Assembly (NCBI GenBank): GCA_035573855.1
Contig: DATLZU010000035.1
Span: forward strand, 1-64,000
DNA length: 64,000 bases
Origin: DATLZU01 sp035573855
GTDB lineage: Bacteria > Nitrospirota > Nitrospiria > Nitrospirales > Nitrospiraceae
Direction: 5' to 3'
Part shown: piece after piece, positions 18,257 through 27,370 of the stretch
How the letters are laid out: each line of letters starts with the position of its first letter
Position numbering within the stretch: the first letter of the stretch is position 1
Notes under the pieces: generated by a model
Databases searched by the model: none
Told to the model about the DNA's origin: nothing
Seen by the model: only the letters and a program-made list of their open reading frames with translations
Program-made: the position numbers and the translations under genes

Positions 18257-20263
18257 ATGACCGATCACACCGTTCTCAGAGAGTTGCTGCTGATCTTCGT
18301 CGTCTCGATCGGGGTGGTGTTTGTCTTTCATCAATTCCGGCTGCCATCGATCGCGGGGTTTTTGGCGGCCGGTGCGCTAATCGGCCCGCAGGGGCTGAAT
18401 CTGGTGTCCGATCTGACGCAAGTCGAGGTGCTGGCCGAGATCGGAATCGTTCTGCTGCTGTTCACCATCGGTATCGAGTTTTCCTTGGCGAATCTGAAGG
18501 CCGCCCGGCATGTCCTCCTGCTGGCCGCGCCGATCCAGGTGGGCGGCGTGTTGGTCCTGGCGATGCTGGCTGGGTGGCTAGCGGAAATTCCCGCTCAGCA
18601 AAGTATTTTTTGGGGCTGTCTTTTCTCGCTCAGCAGCACGGCGATCGTGCTCAAGGCGCTCGCCGATCGAGGAGAGACCGACTCGATGCACGGGCGCATG
18701 ACGGTGGGCATCCTGATCTTCCAGGACCTGGCGGTCGTGCCGATGATGCTGCTGACCCCCATCCTGGCGAGCCCCGCGGAGGATGCGGCGAAGACTGTGT
18801 TGCTTGCCCTGGCCAAATCGGCCGTGTTCGTCGGCGTCATCGTGGTGGCGGCCTGGTATCTCGTGCCCAAGCTGCTGGAGCACATCGTCAGGAGCCGCAG
18901 CCGGGAGCTCTTCCTGCTGACGATCATCGTGTTGTGCCTGGGCATCGCCTGGCTGACGTCCTTGAGCGGGCTGTCCCTGGCCCTGGGCGCCTTCATTGCG
19001 GGGCTGGTCATTTCCGAGTCGGAGTACAGCCACCAGGCGATGGCCGAAGTGCTCCCTTTTCGCGACAGCTTCAGCAGCCTGTTCTTCGTCTCGCTCGGCA
19101 TCCTGTTGGATGTGCGTGCGGTGTTGGCGCATCCATGGTTGGTTATCGGAGTGATCGCGGCCGTCTTGATCGGGAAATTTCTCGCCGGTGCCGTCGCAGT
19201 GCTGGCGGCGAGTCAGCCCCCGCGTGCCGCGGTGTTGACCGGCGTCGCCTTGGCGCAGGTGGGAGAGTTCAGTTTCATCTTGGCGCAGGAGGGCGAGAAA
19301 ACCGGACTGTTGGCCGGCGAACCTTACCAACTGTTCCTGGCCGTGTCCGTCCTGACCATGGTGATCACGCCGTTTTTGATTCAATGGTCGCCGCATTTGG
19401 CCAGACGGACCGAGGCGCTCCAGCGGCTGCACCATCTGCTGCCGGGGCGGACGATGGCCCATGTTGCGTTGGCCGAGGGACAACAGCTCAAAATCAGGGA
19501 CCATGTGATTATCGTGGGCTACGGGCTCAACGGCCGGAACCTCGCCCGGGTGCTTGCAGAGACTGAAATCCCCTATGTCGTCCTCGATCTCGACGGCGAT
19601 ACTGTCAGGCGGGAATCGCGCCACGGCGTGCCCATTTTCTATGGAGACGGGACGAACCCGAACGTGCTGCGACACATGAAGATAGAAGAGGCCAAGGTGC
19701 TGGTGTTGGCGCTTTCCGATCCCTTCACCACTCGCCGGGCGGTCCAGGTGGCGCGGGCGCTGAATCCCAAGCTGCACATCGTCGTCCGGACCCGGTACCT
19801 CCGCGAACTCGACGAGCTACATCAATTGGGCGCAGACGACGTCGTGCCGGAGGAGTTCGAGACGTCGATCGAAATCTTCGCGCTGGTGCTCCGCACCTAT
19901 AATATGCCGCAGGACTTCATTGTGCAGAAGGCGGAGCAGATCCGGCGCGAGGGCTATGCCTTGCTTCGGCGGAGCGAGTTGCCGGAATTGGCGCATCACT
20001 TGAGGGGCGGGACGCTTACCGACGTGGAAGTGGAGACCTGCCGAATCGATGAGGACTCGCCGGCGATCGGAAAGTCGCTGGCGGAACTGTCCATCCGGCC
20101 GCGAACCGGTGCCTCGGTGATCGCCTGGACGCGAGACGGGATCACCCAATCAAATCCGTCTGAAAAAGTGCGGCTGGAGTCCGGAGACGTGGTGGTGTTG
20201 CTCGGGTCGCGCGAACAGATCCGGCGCGCGATGAGTCTCCTGGCCGAGGCGAAGACTGAATAG
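18257..20263 (+). CDS. CPA2-type cation:proton antiporter with TrkA-N and TrkA-C domains (KefB-like)
   Basis: A 668-residue inner-membrane protein. Residues about 5-385 form the Na+/H+ exchanger fold with roughly 12 membrane helices, including LLLFTIGIEFSLANLK, SSTAIVLKAL and ALGAFIAGLVISES. Residues about 414-530 are an RCK/TrkA-N domain with the NAD motif VIIVGYGLNGRNLARVL. Residues about 575-665 are TrkA-C, a ligand-binding regulatory domain. The architecture is that of Kef-type K+ efflux systems, probably for pH or electrophile protection. The ATG at 18257 begins the first helix; longer in-frame extensions are not family-like. Confidence 0.9.
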   Translation: MTDHTVLRELLLIFVVSIGVVFVFHQFRLPSIAGFLAAGALIGPQGLNLVSDLTQVEVLAEIGIVLLLFTIGIEFSLANLKAARHVLLLAAPIQVGGVLVLAMLAGWLAEIPAQQSIFWGCLFSLSSTAIVLKALADRGETDSMHGRMTVGILIFQDLAVVPMMLLTPILASPAEDAAKTVLLALAKSAVFVGVIVVAAWYLVPKLLEHIVRSRSRELFLLTIIVLCLGIAWLTSLSGLSLALGAFIAGLVISESEYSHQAMAEVLPFRDSFSSLFFVSLGILLDVRAVLAHPWLVIGVIAAVLIGKFLAGAVAVLAASQPPRAAVLTGVALAQVGEFSFILAQEGEKTGLLAGEPYQLFLAVSVLTMVITPFLIQWSPHLARRTEALQRLHHLLPGRTMAHVALAEGQQLKIRDHVIIVGYGLNGRNLARVLAETEIPYVVLDLDGDTVRRESRHGVPIFYGDGTNPNVLRHMKIEEAKVLVLALSDPFTTRRAVQVARALNPKLHIVVRTRYLRELDELHQLGADDVVPEEFETSIEIFALVLRTYNMPQDFIVQKAEQIRREGYALLRRSELPELAHHLRGGTLTDVEVETCRIDEDSPAIGKSLAELSIRPRTGASVIAWTRDGITQSNPSEKVRLESGDVVVLLGSREQIRRAMSLLAEAKTE

Positions 20264-20268
20264 CCCGG

Positions 20269-20958
20269 TCACGGCGGGGCTTCGGTCATCAGGGCGTACG
20301 CTTCCTGCAGAGACCCGATCTCGATCACGGTTATCTGCCGCTGTGCGGCAAGTTCCGTGAGACTCCCGTGCGGAGTTCGTATTTGGCCGCGGGGAACCAG
20401 CAGCGTGGTGAACTTCGCCCCGGCCGCGGCCTCCAGTTTGCTGGGCAGGTCATCCACCTCCAGAATCCGGCCGTCCGCTGTAATGGCGCCCGTCACCGCC
20501 ACGTCCGGTCGCACCCGATCGCCGCGCCAGGCGGCCATCACGCCTACCGCGACCGCGCTGCCCGCGCTTTCCCCGTCGATCACCGTGTTGGGCGCATGGT
20601 TTTTGATGATGACCGTCCATCCGCGCGGATCCCGCCCGAGCGCGTTCGCCGCGGCGATCACAGCCAGCCGTGCAGCGGCTTTCCAATCCTCCCCGACGAC
20701 CGAGCCGCCGCGAAACGACGATTCGTCGAACAAAACCCTGGGTCCATTGAGTCCGGCGTTCTGATCGACTTGGATGACAACGTAGTGAACGCCGCCGACC
20801 CCTTGGAAAGTCGGGCTCACGGCCAGCGCCGGCACGGTCGCGAAACGATGTGATGAGGCGGCGTCGGCTCCGCCCGTCGCAACCCACATTAGGCCAGCAA
20901 CGGCGGCAGCGAGCAATTCGGCCCGCCATCCCAGTTGGTTTGCGGATCGCGTTATCAT
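20269..20958 (-). CDS. Exported stand-alone Lon-type (S16) protease domain
   Basis: This 229-residue protein has an N-terminal signal peptide (about residues 12-34, AELLAAAVAGLMWVATGG) followed only by a Lon proteolytic domain. The catalytic Ser is S131 in DGESAGSAVAVG and the partner Lys is K174 in VDDLPSKLEAA. Their spacing of 43 matches E. coli Lon (S679-K722), and VTGAITADGRILEV matches the strand before the Lys loop. No AAA+ domain is present, so it would act without ATP in the periplasm. It begins 20 bases after the Rieske oxygenase gene on the same strand, suggesting co-transcription. Confidence 0.8.
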   Translation of the reverse strand: MITRSANQLGWRAELLAAAVAGLMWVATGGADAASSHRFATVPALAVSPTFQGVGGVHYVVIQVDQNAGLNGPRVLFDESSFRGGSVVGEDWKAAARLAVIAAANALGRDPRGWTVIIKNHAPNTVIDGESAGSAVAVGVMAAWRGDRVRPDVAVTGAITADGRILEVDDLPSKLEAAAGAKFTTLLVPRGQIRTPHGSLTELAAQRQITVIEIGSLQEAYALMTEAPP

Positions 20959-20978
20959 CGTAAAACGCAGCGCGACGG

Positions 20979-22109
20979 TCAGCTTCTCCACCGCAGCGTT
21001 ACCGGCCCTTTGAGCGGATGATCGAGAGGCTGGCCGGTCTCCGCGGCGATCAGATAGGCCGCTTTCAATTTGTAATACCACTTGGCGGGTGTGTCGGCGT
21101 CGTCCAGCAACATGAGGGCGGGTTTGTACCGGAGGCCGACGGCTTGACGTTCCATCGCGCGCTTGTCCTGGTTCAGGAAGGCCGCGGCGAACAACCGGAA
21201 CAGCGTTTTGGCGAACGGAACCCAGCGAAAACAGTTCCAGGCGGCGCAGAAGTCGATCCGGCATTCGTGTTCGGTGATGGGCGTGACGGTCGCGCGGGTG
21301 GACACCCACCACTTTCCGCACTGCACGAATTCATACCGCAGGTTGGGCAAGACGAAGTCGATCGTCGTGGTGAGGGGGCCGCTGCCGGCCAGGCCGAGCA
21401 GTTTATAGGGACCGCTGTTACGCGAGGGTGTATGCGCGACCATCCGGAACCCGCCGGGAATGGGCTCGAAGGTCTTGGCCTTTTCGTGGATGCTCTTCCG
21501 GGTCCGCCACCAGGCGCTGTGATGCACGAACGGGCCATGGGCCGGGTCCATCAGTCCGACGATGCCGTCGTCGATGGTGCAGTTCAACATGGTCGAGATA
21601 TGGAGGAGAGTATGGGGCTTGGAAGGAACCGGCAGGCGCGGTACGTCGGGTCGGGGACGATTCGGATCGCGAGCATCCACCATGTAGACCCAGATGTAGC
21701 CGTCCTGCTCCTGGCACGGATAAGCCTTGACGCCGATTTTCTCTGGCTCGAGCGTTCCGTTCACGAGAGACGGAATCTGCTTGCAGCGACCGTGCAAATC
21801 GAACTGCCAACCATGGTAGGCGCACTCGACGCGGTCTCCGTCAAAGCGCCCGAACGAGAGCGGCATACCTCGGTGCGGACAGATGTCCCGGAGCGCAGCG
21901 ATCCGGCCCTGCGGTGTCCGACAGAGGACGAGCGGTTGTCCGAGCAACACCTGCGCTTTCATCTTGCCGGCGCGCACTTGCGAGCTGCGGGCAGCCGGAT
22001 ACCAAAAACCGAAAAGCGGACCAGTGCGTGACGGCCTGAAACCGATCTCTGTCTCGTGCTCTGTCTCGGGGTTTATGGAGGAGGATCGCTGCACGTGAGA
22101 TGGATCCAT
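20979..22109 (-). CDS. Rieske-type non-haem iron oxygenase
   Basis: A 376-residue ring-hydroxylating oxygenase alpha-subunit-like protein. The Rieske [2Fe-2S] ligands are C77/H79 in CPHRG and C96/H99 in CAYHGW. The mononuclear iron site is D188-x2-H191-x4-H196 in MDPAHGPFVHH. It resembles single-subunit oxygenases acting on large hydrophobic substrates. Near 61.4 kb the window also encodes a small Rieske ferredoxin that could serve as electron donor (inference). No strong ribosome site precedes the ATG at 22109. The S16 protease gene follows. Confidence 0.85.
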   Translation of the reverse strand: MDPSHVQRSSSINPETEHETEIGFRPSRTGPLFGFWYPAARSSQVRAGKMKAQVLLGQPLVLCRTPQGRIAALRDICPHRGMPLSFGRFDGDRVECAYHGWQFDLHGRCKQIPSLVNGTLEPEKIGVKAYPCQEQDGYIWVYMVDARDPNRPRPDVPRLPVPSKPHTLLHISTMLNCTIDDGIVGLMDPAHGPFVHHSAWWRTRKSIHEKAKTFEPIPGGFRMVAHTPSRNSGPYKLLGLAGSGPLTTTIDFVLPNLRYEFVQCGKWWVSTRATVTPITEHECRIDFCAAWNCFRWVPFAKTLFRLFAAAFLNQDKRAMERQAVGLRYKPALMLLDDADTPAKWYYKLKAAYLIAAETGQPLDHPLKGPVTLRWRS

Positions 22110-22227
22110 GTGAATGGAGGAGACACTGAAGACGGACTATAGCGGTCCGTGAGTGCATGGTCAAGCCTGGCGGCATTCGAAGCTCCGGAGCGAACCGCGG
22201 CTGGCGCAACGTTCGCGCGCGGTCGCC

Positions 22228-22257
22228 TTGACAAGGCGAAGAATCGGAGAATATAGT
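22228..22257 (+). promoter_or_regulatory. Sigma-70 promoter for the DsrE gene
   Basis: A perfect -35 TTGACA at 22228-22233 and a -10 TATAGT at 22252-22257 (five of six) are separated by 18 bases. The predicted start is near 22264, giving a leader of about 58 bases to the ATG at 22322. It lies in the intergenic region divergent from the Rieske oxygenase gene. Confidence 0.65.
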
Positions 22258-22321
22258 CACCTCGCGCAGTTTTCGCGTGCGTGGGATGTAATCCATCCAG
22301 AGAAAGCATTGAGGTGACGCC

Positions 22322-22852
22322 ATGAGTATTGCGCAGATCGAACCGGCCGCCGCATTGGCGGAACTGGAACGGACGAAGCCCGACAAGGTGACAATTGTCT
22401 TGCTCAGTGGCGATATGGATCGCGCAATGGCGGCCTTCATCATCGCGACCGGTGCGGCGGCGATGGGCATGGAGGTCACCATGTTCTTCACGTTCTGGGG
22501 CCTCAACGTCATCCGCAAGGACGGTGCGACCACGACGGCGAAAGATTGGCTCCGCCGCATGTTCGGATGGCTGAACAAGGGAGGAGCGAGCCGGTTGCCG
22601 CTTTCCCGGTTTCACTTTTGGGGTTTGGGCACCAAGATGATGCACAAGGTGATGCGGGACCATCGCATGCCCGGCATCCCTGAGTTGATGCAGATGGCCC
22701 AAGATCTCGGCGTTCGCTTCATCGCTTGTACGACCACGATGGGTTTGATGGGGGTTTCGAAGGAGACCCTGATCGACGGTGTGGACCAGTTGGCGGGCGT
22801 GACCACCTATCTGGCGGAAGCGAAGCAGGGCAGCGTGAATCTGTTTATTTGA
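22322..22852 (+). CDS. DsrE/DsrF-like sulfur-relay family protein
   Basis: A 176-residue DsrE-fold protein. It contains VTIVLLSGDMDRAMAAFIIATGAAAMGMEVTMFFTFWG and a single candidate active Cys, C136, in RFIACTTTMGLMG. DsrE-like proteins carry persulfide sulfur or act as peripheral membrane regulators in sulfur metabolism. The next gene encodes a TusA-like protein with a CPxP site, and such DsrE-TusA pairs commonly pass sulfur between them. A consensus promoter lies just upstream. It is distantly similar to the protein at 28469-28888. Confidence 0.85.
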   Translation: MSIAQIEPAAALAELERTKPDKVTIVLLSGDMDRAMAAFIIATGAAAMGMEVTMFFTFWGLNVIRKDGATTTAKDWLRRMFGWLNKGGASRLPLSRFHFWGLGTKMMHKVMRDHRMPGIPELMQMAQDLGVRFIACTTTMGLMGVSKETLIDGVDQLAGVTTYLAEAKQGSVNLFI

Positions 22853-22948
22853 CAAGCGAGACATGCGGGACTGGCGAGAAAGGCCAGAATGGAGGTATGG
22901 CTCGTTTCTCGTTTCGCGCCCATCTCGCTTGCCACGTGGAGCTTGAGC

Positions 22949-23194
22949 ATGATGCAGGCTGATGTGAAACTCGATACCATCGGGTATTTCTGTCCGATGC
23001 CGATTATTATGACCTCGAAGAAGATCAAGGAATTATTGCCGGGTCAGGTTTTGGAAGTCCTCTCGGACGACGAGGGCATCAAGAAAGACATGCCGGCCTG
23101 GTGCCAAACGACCGGGCATGAGATGCTGGGCCTCGAAGAAGAGCAGAATCAGTCCAAGCGAATCTACAAGGCCTTTGTCAAGAAAACGAAATAG
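22949..23194 (+). CDS. TusA-family sulfurtransferase
   Basis: An 81-residue TusA-like protein. C15 sits in the diagnostic CPMP motif (GYFCPMPIIMTSKKI), followed by the family pattern LPGQVLEVLSDDEGIKKDMPAWCQTTGHE. These proteins accept persulfide sulfur on the CPxP cysteine and hand it to biosynthetic or respiratory partners. I choose the ATG at 22949 because GGAG lies seven bases upstream; a second ATG follows directly at 22952. The frame is open upstream but not family-like. It lies 96 bases after the DsrE gene. Confidence 0.9.
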   Translation: MMQADVKLDTIGYFCPMPIIMTSKKIKELLPGQVLEVLSDDEGIKKDMPAWCQTTGHEMLGLEEEQNQSKRIYKAFVKKTK

Positions 23195-23632
23195 CTTGCT
23201 TGCAGAGTGAGCATCATGAAGCCGCGACTGTGGAACAAGGCACCGGCTTCCTTATCGACAAGTCGTCCACAGTATCGAAACAGGTTATCTTCAATCTTTC
23301 CCCAAGATATTGTTTGTAGCTAATTCAATCCCCCCGCATATAGTAGTTTTTCATTGACACGCAAGGAACCCTCTGGTACAACGCAGCTCGATTCTCCTTG
23401 CCGGATCGGCGACAAGCTGCCTAGCTAAGTCCTGAAAGGCCACCCGTTTGGGAGGCAGTCAAGGATGGCGAGTCGGAGTCGGCAGCAACGCACCTGCCTG
23501 TTGCTTCTTCTCAACGCGATGGTCTCGGCCGGATTTTTCCAGGTACCGCTCCCGCCCTTCCGCGGTCGACACAATCAGCCGCATCAGTCGGCAGCGTCAC
23601 GGAACGGATGGACTCAACCAAGGAGGTTCCCA
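23195..23632 (+). other. Intergenic region with a long leader upstream of two small genes
   Basis: I find no well-supported gene in these 438 bases. An AT-rich stretch (about 23280-23360) precedes a consensus promoter, and the distance from its predicted start to the next good start codon (23633) is about 245 bases. An in-frame ATG at 23465 would add a hydrophobic N-terminus to the next gene, but its ribosome site is weaker. The long leader could hold a regulatory RNA; I cannot assign a structure by eye. Confidence 0.4.
23354..23382 (+). promoter_or_regulatory. Sigma-70 promoter upstream of the small-gene pair
   Basis: A perfect TTGACA at 23354-23359 and TACAAC at 23377-23382 (four of six) are separated by exactly 17 bases. 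The predicted start near 23389 gives an unusually long leader of about 245 bases to the ATG at 23633. Confidence 0.6.
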
Positions 23633-23986
23633 ATGGCGACGTCTGCACCTGTCGTGGACGAACAACTCGAAAGGATTTCCAGTGAGATTGCCGCCAAACT
23701 GGATGGAGGGCGAACCGGAGCGCTTTGCGATCCGGACACCGGTCAGCAGGTGGGGATCCTCGTGAGTTCCTTCCTGGAGAACGTCGCGATCTTCGGTCAC
23801 ACCGGCGAGACGTTGTCGTTGGCCGATGTGCGTCGCCTGCACCGTGCGGCTGTGCAGGCCCATGCCCGGCGAGCCCTCCTGTGTGTGCCGGCCTCGACGA
23901 TGATCCCCAATTCGGTTTTGCTGCTGGCGACGCTGTCGAAGATCCGCATTGTGCGCCTGCAGGACTCCGAACCGGTGTTGTGGTAA
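23633..23986 (+). CDS. Conserved-looking small protein of unknown function
   Basis: The start is fixed by AAGGAGG six bases before the ATG at 23633. The 117-residue product appears soluble. It begins with a helical segment (EQLERISSEIAAKL), followed by TGALCDPDTGQQVGILVSS and a region DVRRLHRAAVQAHARRALLCVPASTMIPNS, with two cysteines. I do not recognise the family. It is followed after 56 bases by another small gene with a near-identical ribosome site, so the two probably form an operon. Confidence 0.65.
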   Translation: MATSAPVVDEQLERISSEIAAKLDGGRTGALCDPDTGQQVGILVSSFLENVAIFGHTGETLSLADVRRLHRAAVQAHARRALLCVPASTMIPNSVLLLATLSKIRIVRLQDSEPVLW

Positions 23987-24042
23987 GGCGGGTCGGAAGA
24001 CGGGCTCGGAGATCCGTCGTCCCGTCCCCGAGGAGGCCATTC

Positions 24043-24384
24043 ATGTCCGGACCGTATCGTTTGCGACTCTTTCATTTGTTCGTGAATCGTCGATCGGCCG
24101 GCGCCTTTATTCTGTCGAGAAACGGCCGACTGGCGGATTTCGTCGGGTTAAGCGCCGACGATGTGGCCAGCGCGTTGGCTCGATTCCGAAACGGGTCCAG
24201 GTATCGGTATTTTTGGTACGCCTACGCGCGGTCGCCCACCGAAGCAGCCTCTCTTGCCGGCTATTGGTATCATCGTTATCGGCCGACCGATAATGTCGTG
24301 CCTCCAGAAGGGACCGTGCATTCCGGTTGGCGATGCTCGATAGCCGGTTGTTCCGCCTGTGCGCTTACACTCACGGGCCGCTGA
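24043..24384 (+). CDS. Small protein of unknown function
   Basis: A 113-residue protein whose ATG at 24043 is preceded by AGGAGG at six bases. The sequence is rich in Arg and Tyr (RYRYFWYAYARSPTEAASLAGYWYHRYRP) and includes ILSRNGRLADFVGLSADDVASALARF, and there are two cysteines near the end (CSIAGCSAC contains three). There is no signal peptide or membrane helix. I do not recognise it. It is the second gene of a likely pair with 23633-23986 and lies upstream of hutI. Confidence 0.55.
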   Translation: MSGPYRLRLFHLFVNRRSAGAFILSRNGRLADFVGLSADDVASALARFRNGSRYRYFWYAYARSPTEAASLAGYWYHRYRPTDNVVPPEGTVHSGWRCSIAGCSACALTLTGR

Positions 24385-24504
24385 GCGGGACTCTCCGCCC
24401 ATCCCCCAGCGTCCTTGTGCCTCGCTTGACTTGGCTCAGGGACGACTTTAGGGTAATCATCGTCTTGACGATCGACGCCATTCGGCCTGCCGAAGAGACG
24501 AATC

Positions 24505-25785
24505 TTGCAATCGGTCGGAACGAGACCGCTTCTGTTGATCAATTGCCGCCAACTTCTGACGCTCCGGGGAACCGCCAGCCCACGAAGCGGCGGGGCCATG
24601 GGCGAGCCGGGGTTGATTCGCAACGGCGCCGTGCTGATCCACGGCGCGACGATCGAGCTGGTTGGCCCGCTGGACCGTGTCACGCGATCCCTGGCGGCCC
24701 GCAGGGCCGAGTGCATCGATCTGCGCGGTGGAGTCGTTCTGCCCGGCTTTGTCGATTCCCACACCCATGCGCTGTTTGCCGCGTCGCGTGTGGACGAATA
24801 CGAAGCCAGAATCCGCGGGGCTACGTACAGCGAGATCGCTGAAGCAGGCGGGGGCATCCAAGCCAGCGCCAGGCAGATACGAACGATGAGTGAGCGGAAA
24901 TTGATCCGGCGGCTCATGGAGGTGGTCGGCCGGTTTGTCGAGCACGGCACGACGACTCTTGAGATCAAGAGCGGATACGGTCTTGAGCCGGCGCAGGAAC
25001 TGAAAATGCTGCGGGCGATCAAGGAAACCGCCTGCCGCGTCATAGGCGAGTTGATCCCGACGTTGCTCATCCATGATGTACCGGCTCGACTCAAGCCCAG
25101 ACGGACGGCGTATCTTCGTCTCATCGTCCGGCGCCTCATCCCTGAAGTCGTGCGCAGGAAGCTGGCGGACTGTTTCGACGTGTTTTGCGATCGCGGATAT
25201 TTTTCAGTGGCGGAAGCAAGGACCCTGTTGGCAGCCGCCGCTCAGGCAGGCTTGAAGCTGAAGTTACACGCCGAGCAGCTTGCGCATACCGGGGCGGCCC
25301 GTATGGCGGCCGAAATGGGGGCCGTCTCGGTCGATCACCTCGATCATGTGAGCGACGCCGATATACGACGATTGCGGAAACACGGGACGATCGCCACGCT
25401 CCTGCCGGGCAGCGTTCTGCATCTGAATTCCGGTCGGTATCCTCCGGCCCGCCGCCTGATCGATGCGGGCGTGCCGGTTGCGCTCGCGTCCAACTTCAAT
25501 CCGGGCAGTTCCCCCACCCTGAACATGCAGATGATTCTGGCCTTGGCTTGTTCCCAGATGCGCATGACACCGGCGGAGGCGATCGTGGCCGCCACGATCA
25601 ACGGCGCCTATGCCGTTGGCCGCGGCGATCGTGTGGGGTCATTGGAGCCAGGGAAGCAAGCGGACCTTACGGTGATGGACGTGGACGACTACCGAGAGAT
25701 TCCGTACTACTTCGGCATGAATCACTGCAGACTGGCGATCAAGAAAGGGCGTCTCATATTTTCGAAACGGGGTGAGGGGCTATAG
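24505..25785 (+). CDS. hutI: Imidazolonepropionase
   Basis: A 426-residue amidohydrolase-superfamily enzyme that opens imidazolone-5-propionate to N-formimino-L-glutamate, the third step of histidine breakdown. Features include the N-terminal small beta-domain (LLLINCRQLLTL), the metal motif GFVDSHTHALFA, FVEHGTTTLEIKSGYGL, KLHAEQLAHTGAARMA, VDHLDHVSD and ASNFNPGSSPTLNMQMILALAC. A TTG at 24505 fits the family N-terminus, although its ribosome site is weak. ftcD, the next enzyme in the pathway, follows after 28 bases. Confidence 0.93.
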   Translation: MQSVGTRPLLLINCRQLLTLRGTASPRSGGAMGEPGLIRNGAVLIHGATIELVGPLDRVTRSLAARRAECIDLRGGVVLPGFVDSHTHALFAASRVDEYEARIRGATYSEIAEAGGGIQASARQIRTMSERKLIRRLMEVVGRFVEHGTTTLEIKSGYGLEPAQELKMLRAIKETACRVIGELIPTLLIHDVPARLKPRRTAYLRLIVRRLIPEVVRRKLADCFDVFCDRGYFSVAEARTLLAAAAQAGLKLKLHAEQLAHTGAARMAAEMGAVSVDHLDHVSDADIRRLRKHGTIATLLPGSVLHLNSGRYPPARRLIDAGVPVALASNFNPGSSPTLNMQMILALACSQMRMTPAEAIVAATINGAYAVGRGDRVGSLEPGKQADLTVMDVDDYREIPYYFGMNHCRLAIKKGRLIFSKRGEGL

Positions 25786-25813
25786 CCAGCGCCTCTCGCC
25801 CGGAGCGTCAGCG

Positions 25814-27370
25814 ATGGACCACATTGTCGAATGTGTTCCCAATTTCAGTGAAGGCCGGAACCCGGAGACGATTGCGGCGCTGGTGGCGGCGATCCGGTCG
25901 ATTAGGGACATCTTCCTGCTCGATCAGGAGATGGACTATGACCATCATCGCGCGGTCATGACCTTCGCCGGCTCACCCCACAGCGTCGCGGAAGCGGCCT
26001 TTCAGGTCACCCGCGCCGCGACTGGCTTAATCGACCTCCGTGGGCATCAGGGGGGGCATCCGCGAGTCGGTGCCACGGATGTCGTCCCCTTCGTACCGAT
26101 TCGCGGCGTCACGATGGACGACTGTGTCGCTCTCGCGCGCGAAGTCGGGCGCCGCATCGGGACCGAGCTCAACATTCCCGTGTTCCTCTATGAACGGGCG
26201 GCCAGCGCGCCGCATCGCACGAATTTGGAGGCGATCCGGAAGGGAGGGCTGGAAGGGCTGGCCGAACGGATGCGTCACGATCCGGCCTGGCGACCGGATT
26301 TCGGGCCGCCTGCGCCCCATCCGACCGCGGGGGTGACCGTCGTCGGCGCGCGCCCCCCACTCATCGCGTTCAACGTCAATTTGAACACCGGTGACCTGGA
26401 AACCGCCAAAGCGATCGCCAAGAAAGTGCGGTTCTCCAGCGGCGGGCTGCCTTACGTGAAGGCGATCGGGGTCGAGCTGGCGAGCCGCCGGCTCGTGCAG
26501 GTCTCTATGAACTTGACCAATTTCGAGGAGACGCCGATCCACGCTGCGTTTGAAGCGGTGAGGCGGGAAGCCGAGATGCGCGGCGTGCAGGTGGCCGGTA
26601 GCGAGATCGTCGGGTTGGTGCCGCAACAGGCGCTGCTTCACGCGGCTCAGTGGTTTCTCGCACTGGAACGCTTCGATTCGAGTCAGGTGCTGGAGACGCG
26701 GCTGGCGAACGCGATCGCGCAGGGCGGATCGTCTTTGGAGCGGACCGCGCCAACGTCTTCCGCCGAATGGGCCGCTTCAATGACGGCTTTCTTGGCCGCC
26801 GTTTCCGCCGGTACACCGACGCCGGGGGGCGGAAGCGTGGCGGCCTTGGCGGGCGCCCTGGCGGCGGCGCTCGGCGTAATGGGGTGTCGGATCGGACCAC
26901 CGCGGAGCGGCGGTGCAGCGGCGGACTCCCCGGCGGCTTCGAAGCCGGATCTCGATTGGGCGAGGATCGAGCTCCGCCTTCTGGAGCTACGCGACAAGTT
27001 GCGACAGTTGATGCAAGCCGATGCCGACGCCTACGAGACCGTGCTGCGCGCGTATCGCTTGCCGAAGACCGATCCGGTGAGAGCCGAGGCTGTCACGGCG
27101 GCCTTACAAAAGGCCACGGAGGTGCCGTTGGAGACTGCGACCTTGACGGCGGAAACCGGGGAGCTCTTGCGCTCGCTGCTTCGCCGCGTCAAGCCGTCCG
27201 TCGCCACGGACGTTAAGGTCGGTCTGTGGATGGCGGTTGCAGCGATTGAGGGTGCAAGGGAGAATGCGGCGGTAAATCTAAAATCGCTAACAAATCAAGA
27301 TGTTGCCAGTCACCTCAAGACGAAGCTTCAGGCTGTCGAACGGAGCCTTGAGGACCTGAAACGTTTGTGA
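25814..27370 (+). CDS. ftcD: Bifunctional glutamate formimidoyltransferase / formiminotetrahydrofolate cyclodeaminase
   Basis: A 518-residue fusion. Residues about 1-300 are the formimidoyltransferase (ECVPNFSEGRNPETI, DYDHHRAVMTFAG, GHQGGHPRVGATDVVPFVPI), which moves the formimino group from N-formimino-glutamate to tetrahydrofolate. Residues about 325-518 are the cyclodeaminase (FLAAVSAGTPTPGGGSVAALAGALAAALG), which forms methenyl-THF and ammonia. The product is glutamate plus a one-carbon unit. The ATG at 25814 gives the standard N-terminus. It directly follows hutI. Confidence 0.95.
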   Translation: MDHIVECVPNFSEGRNPETIAALVAAIRSIRDIFLLDQEMDYDHHRAVMTFAGSPHSVAEAAFQVTRAATGLIDLRGHQGGHPRVGATDVVPFVPIRGVTMDDCVALAREVGRRIGTELNIPVFLYERAASAPHRTNLEAIRKGGLEGLAERMRHDPAWRPDFGPPAPHPTAGVTVVGARPPLIAFNVNLNTGDLETAKAIAKKVRFSSGGLPYVKAIGVELASRRLVQVSMNLTNFEETPIHAAFEAVRREAEMRGVQVAGSEIVGLVPQQALLHAAQWFLALERFDSSQVLETRLANAIAQGGSSLERTAPTSSAEWAASMTAFLAAVSAGTPTPGGGSVAALAGALAAALGVMGCRIGPPRSGGAAADSPAASKPDLDWARIELRLLELRDKLRQLMQADADAYETVLRAYRLPKTDPVRAEAVTAALQKATEVPLETATLTAETGELLRSLLRRVKPSVATDVKVGLWMAVAAIEGARENAAVNLKSLTNQDVASHLKTKLQAVERSLEDLKRL

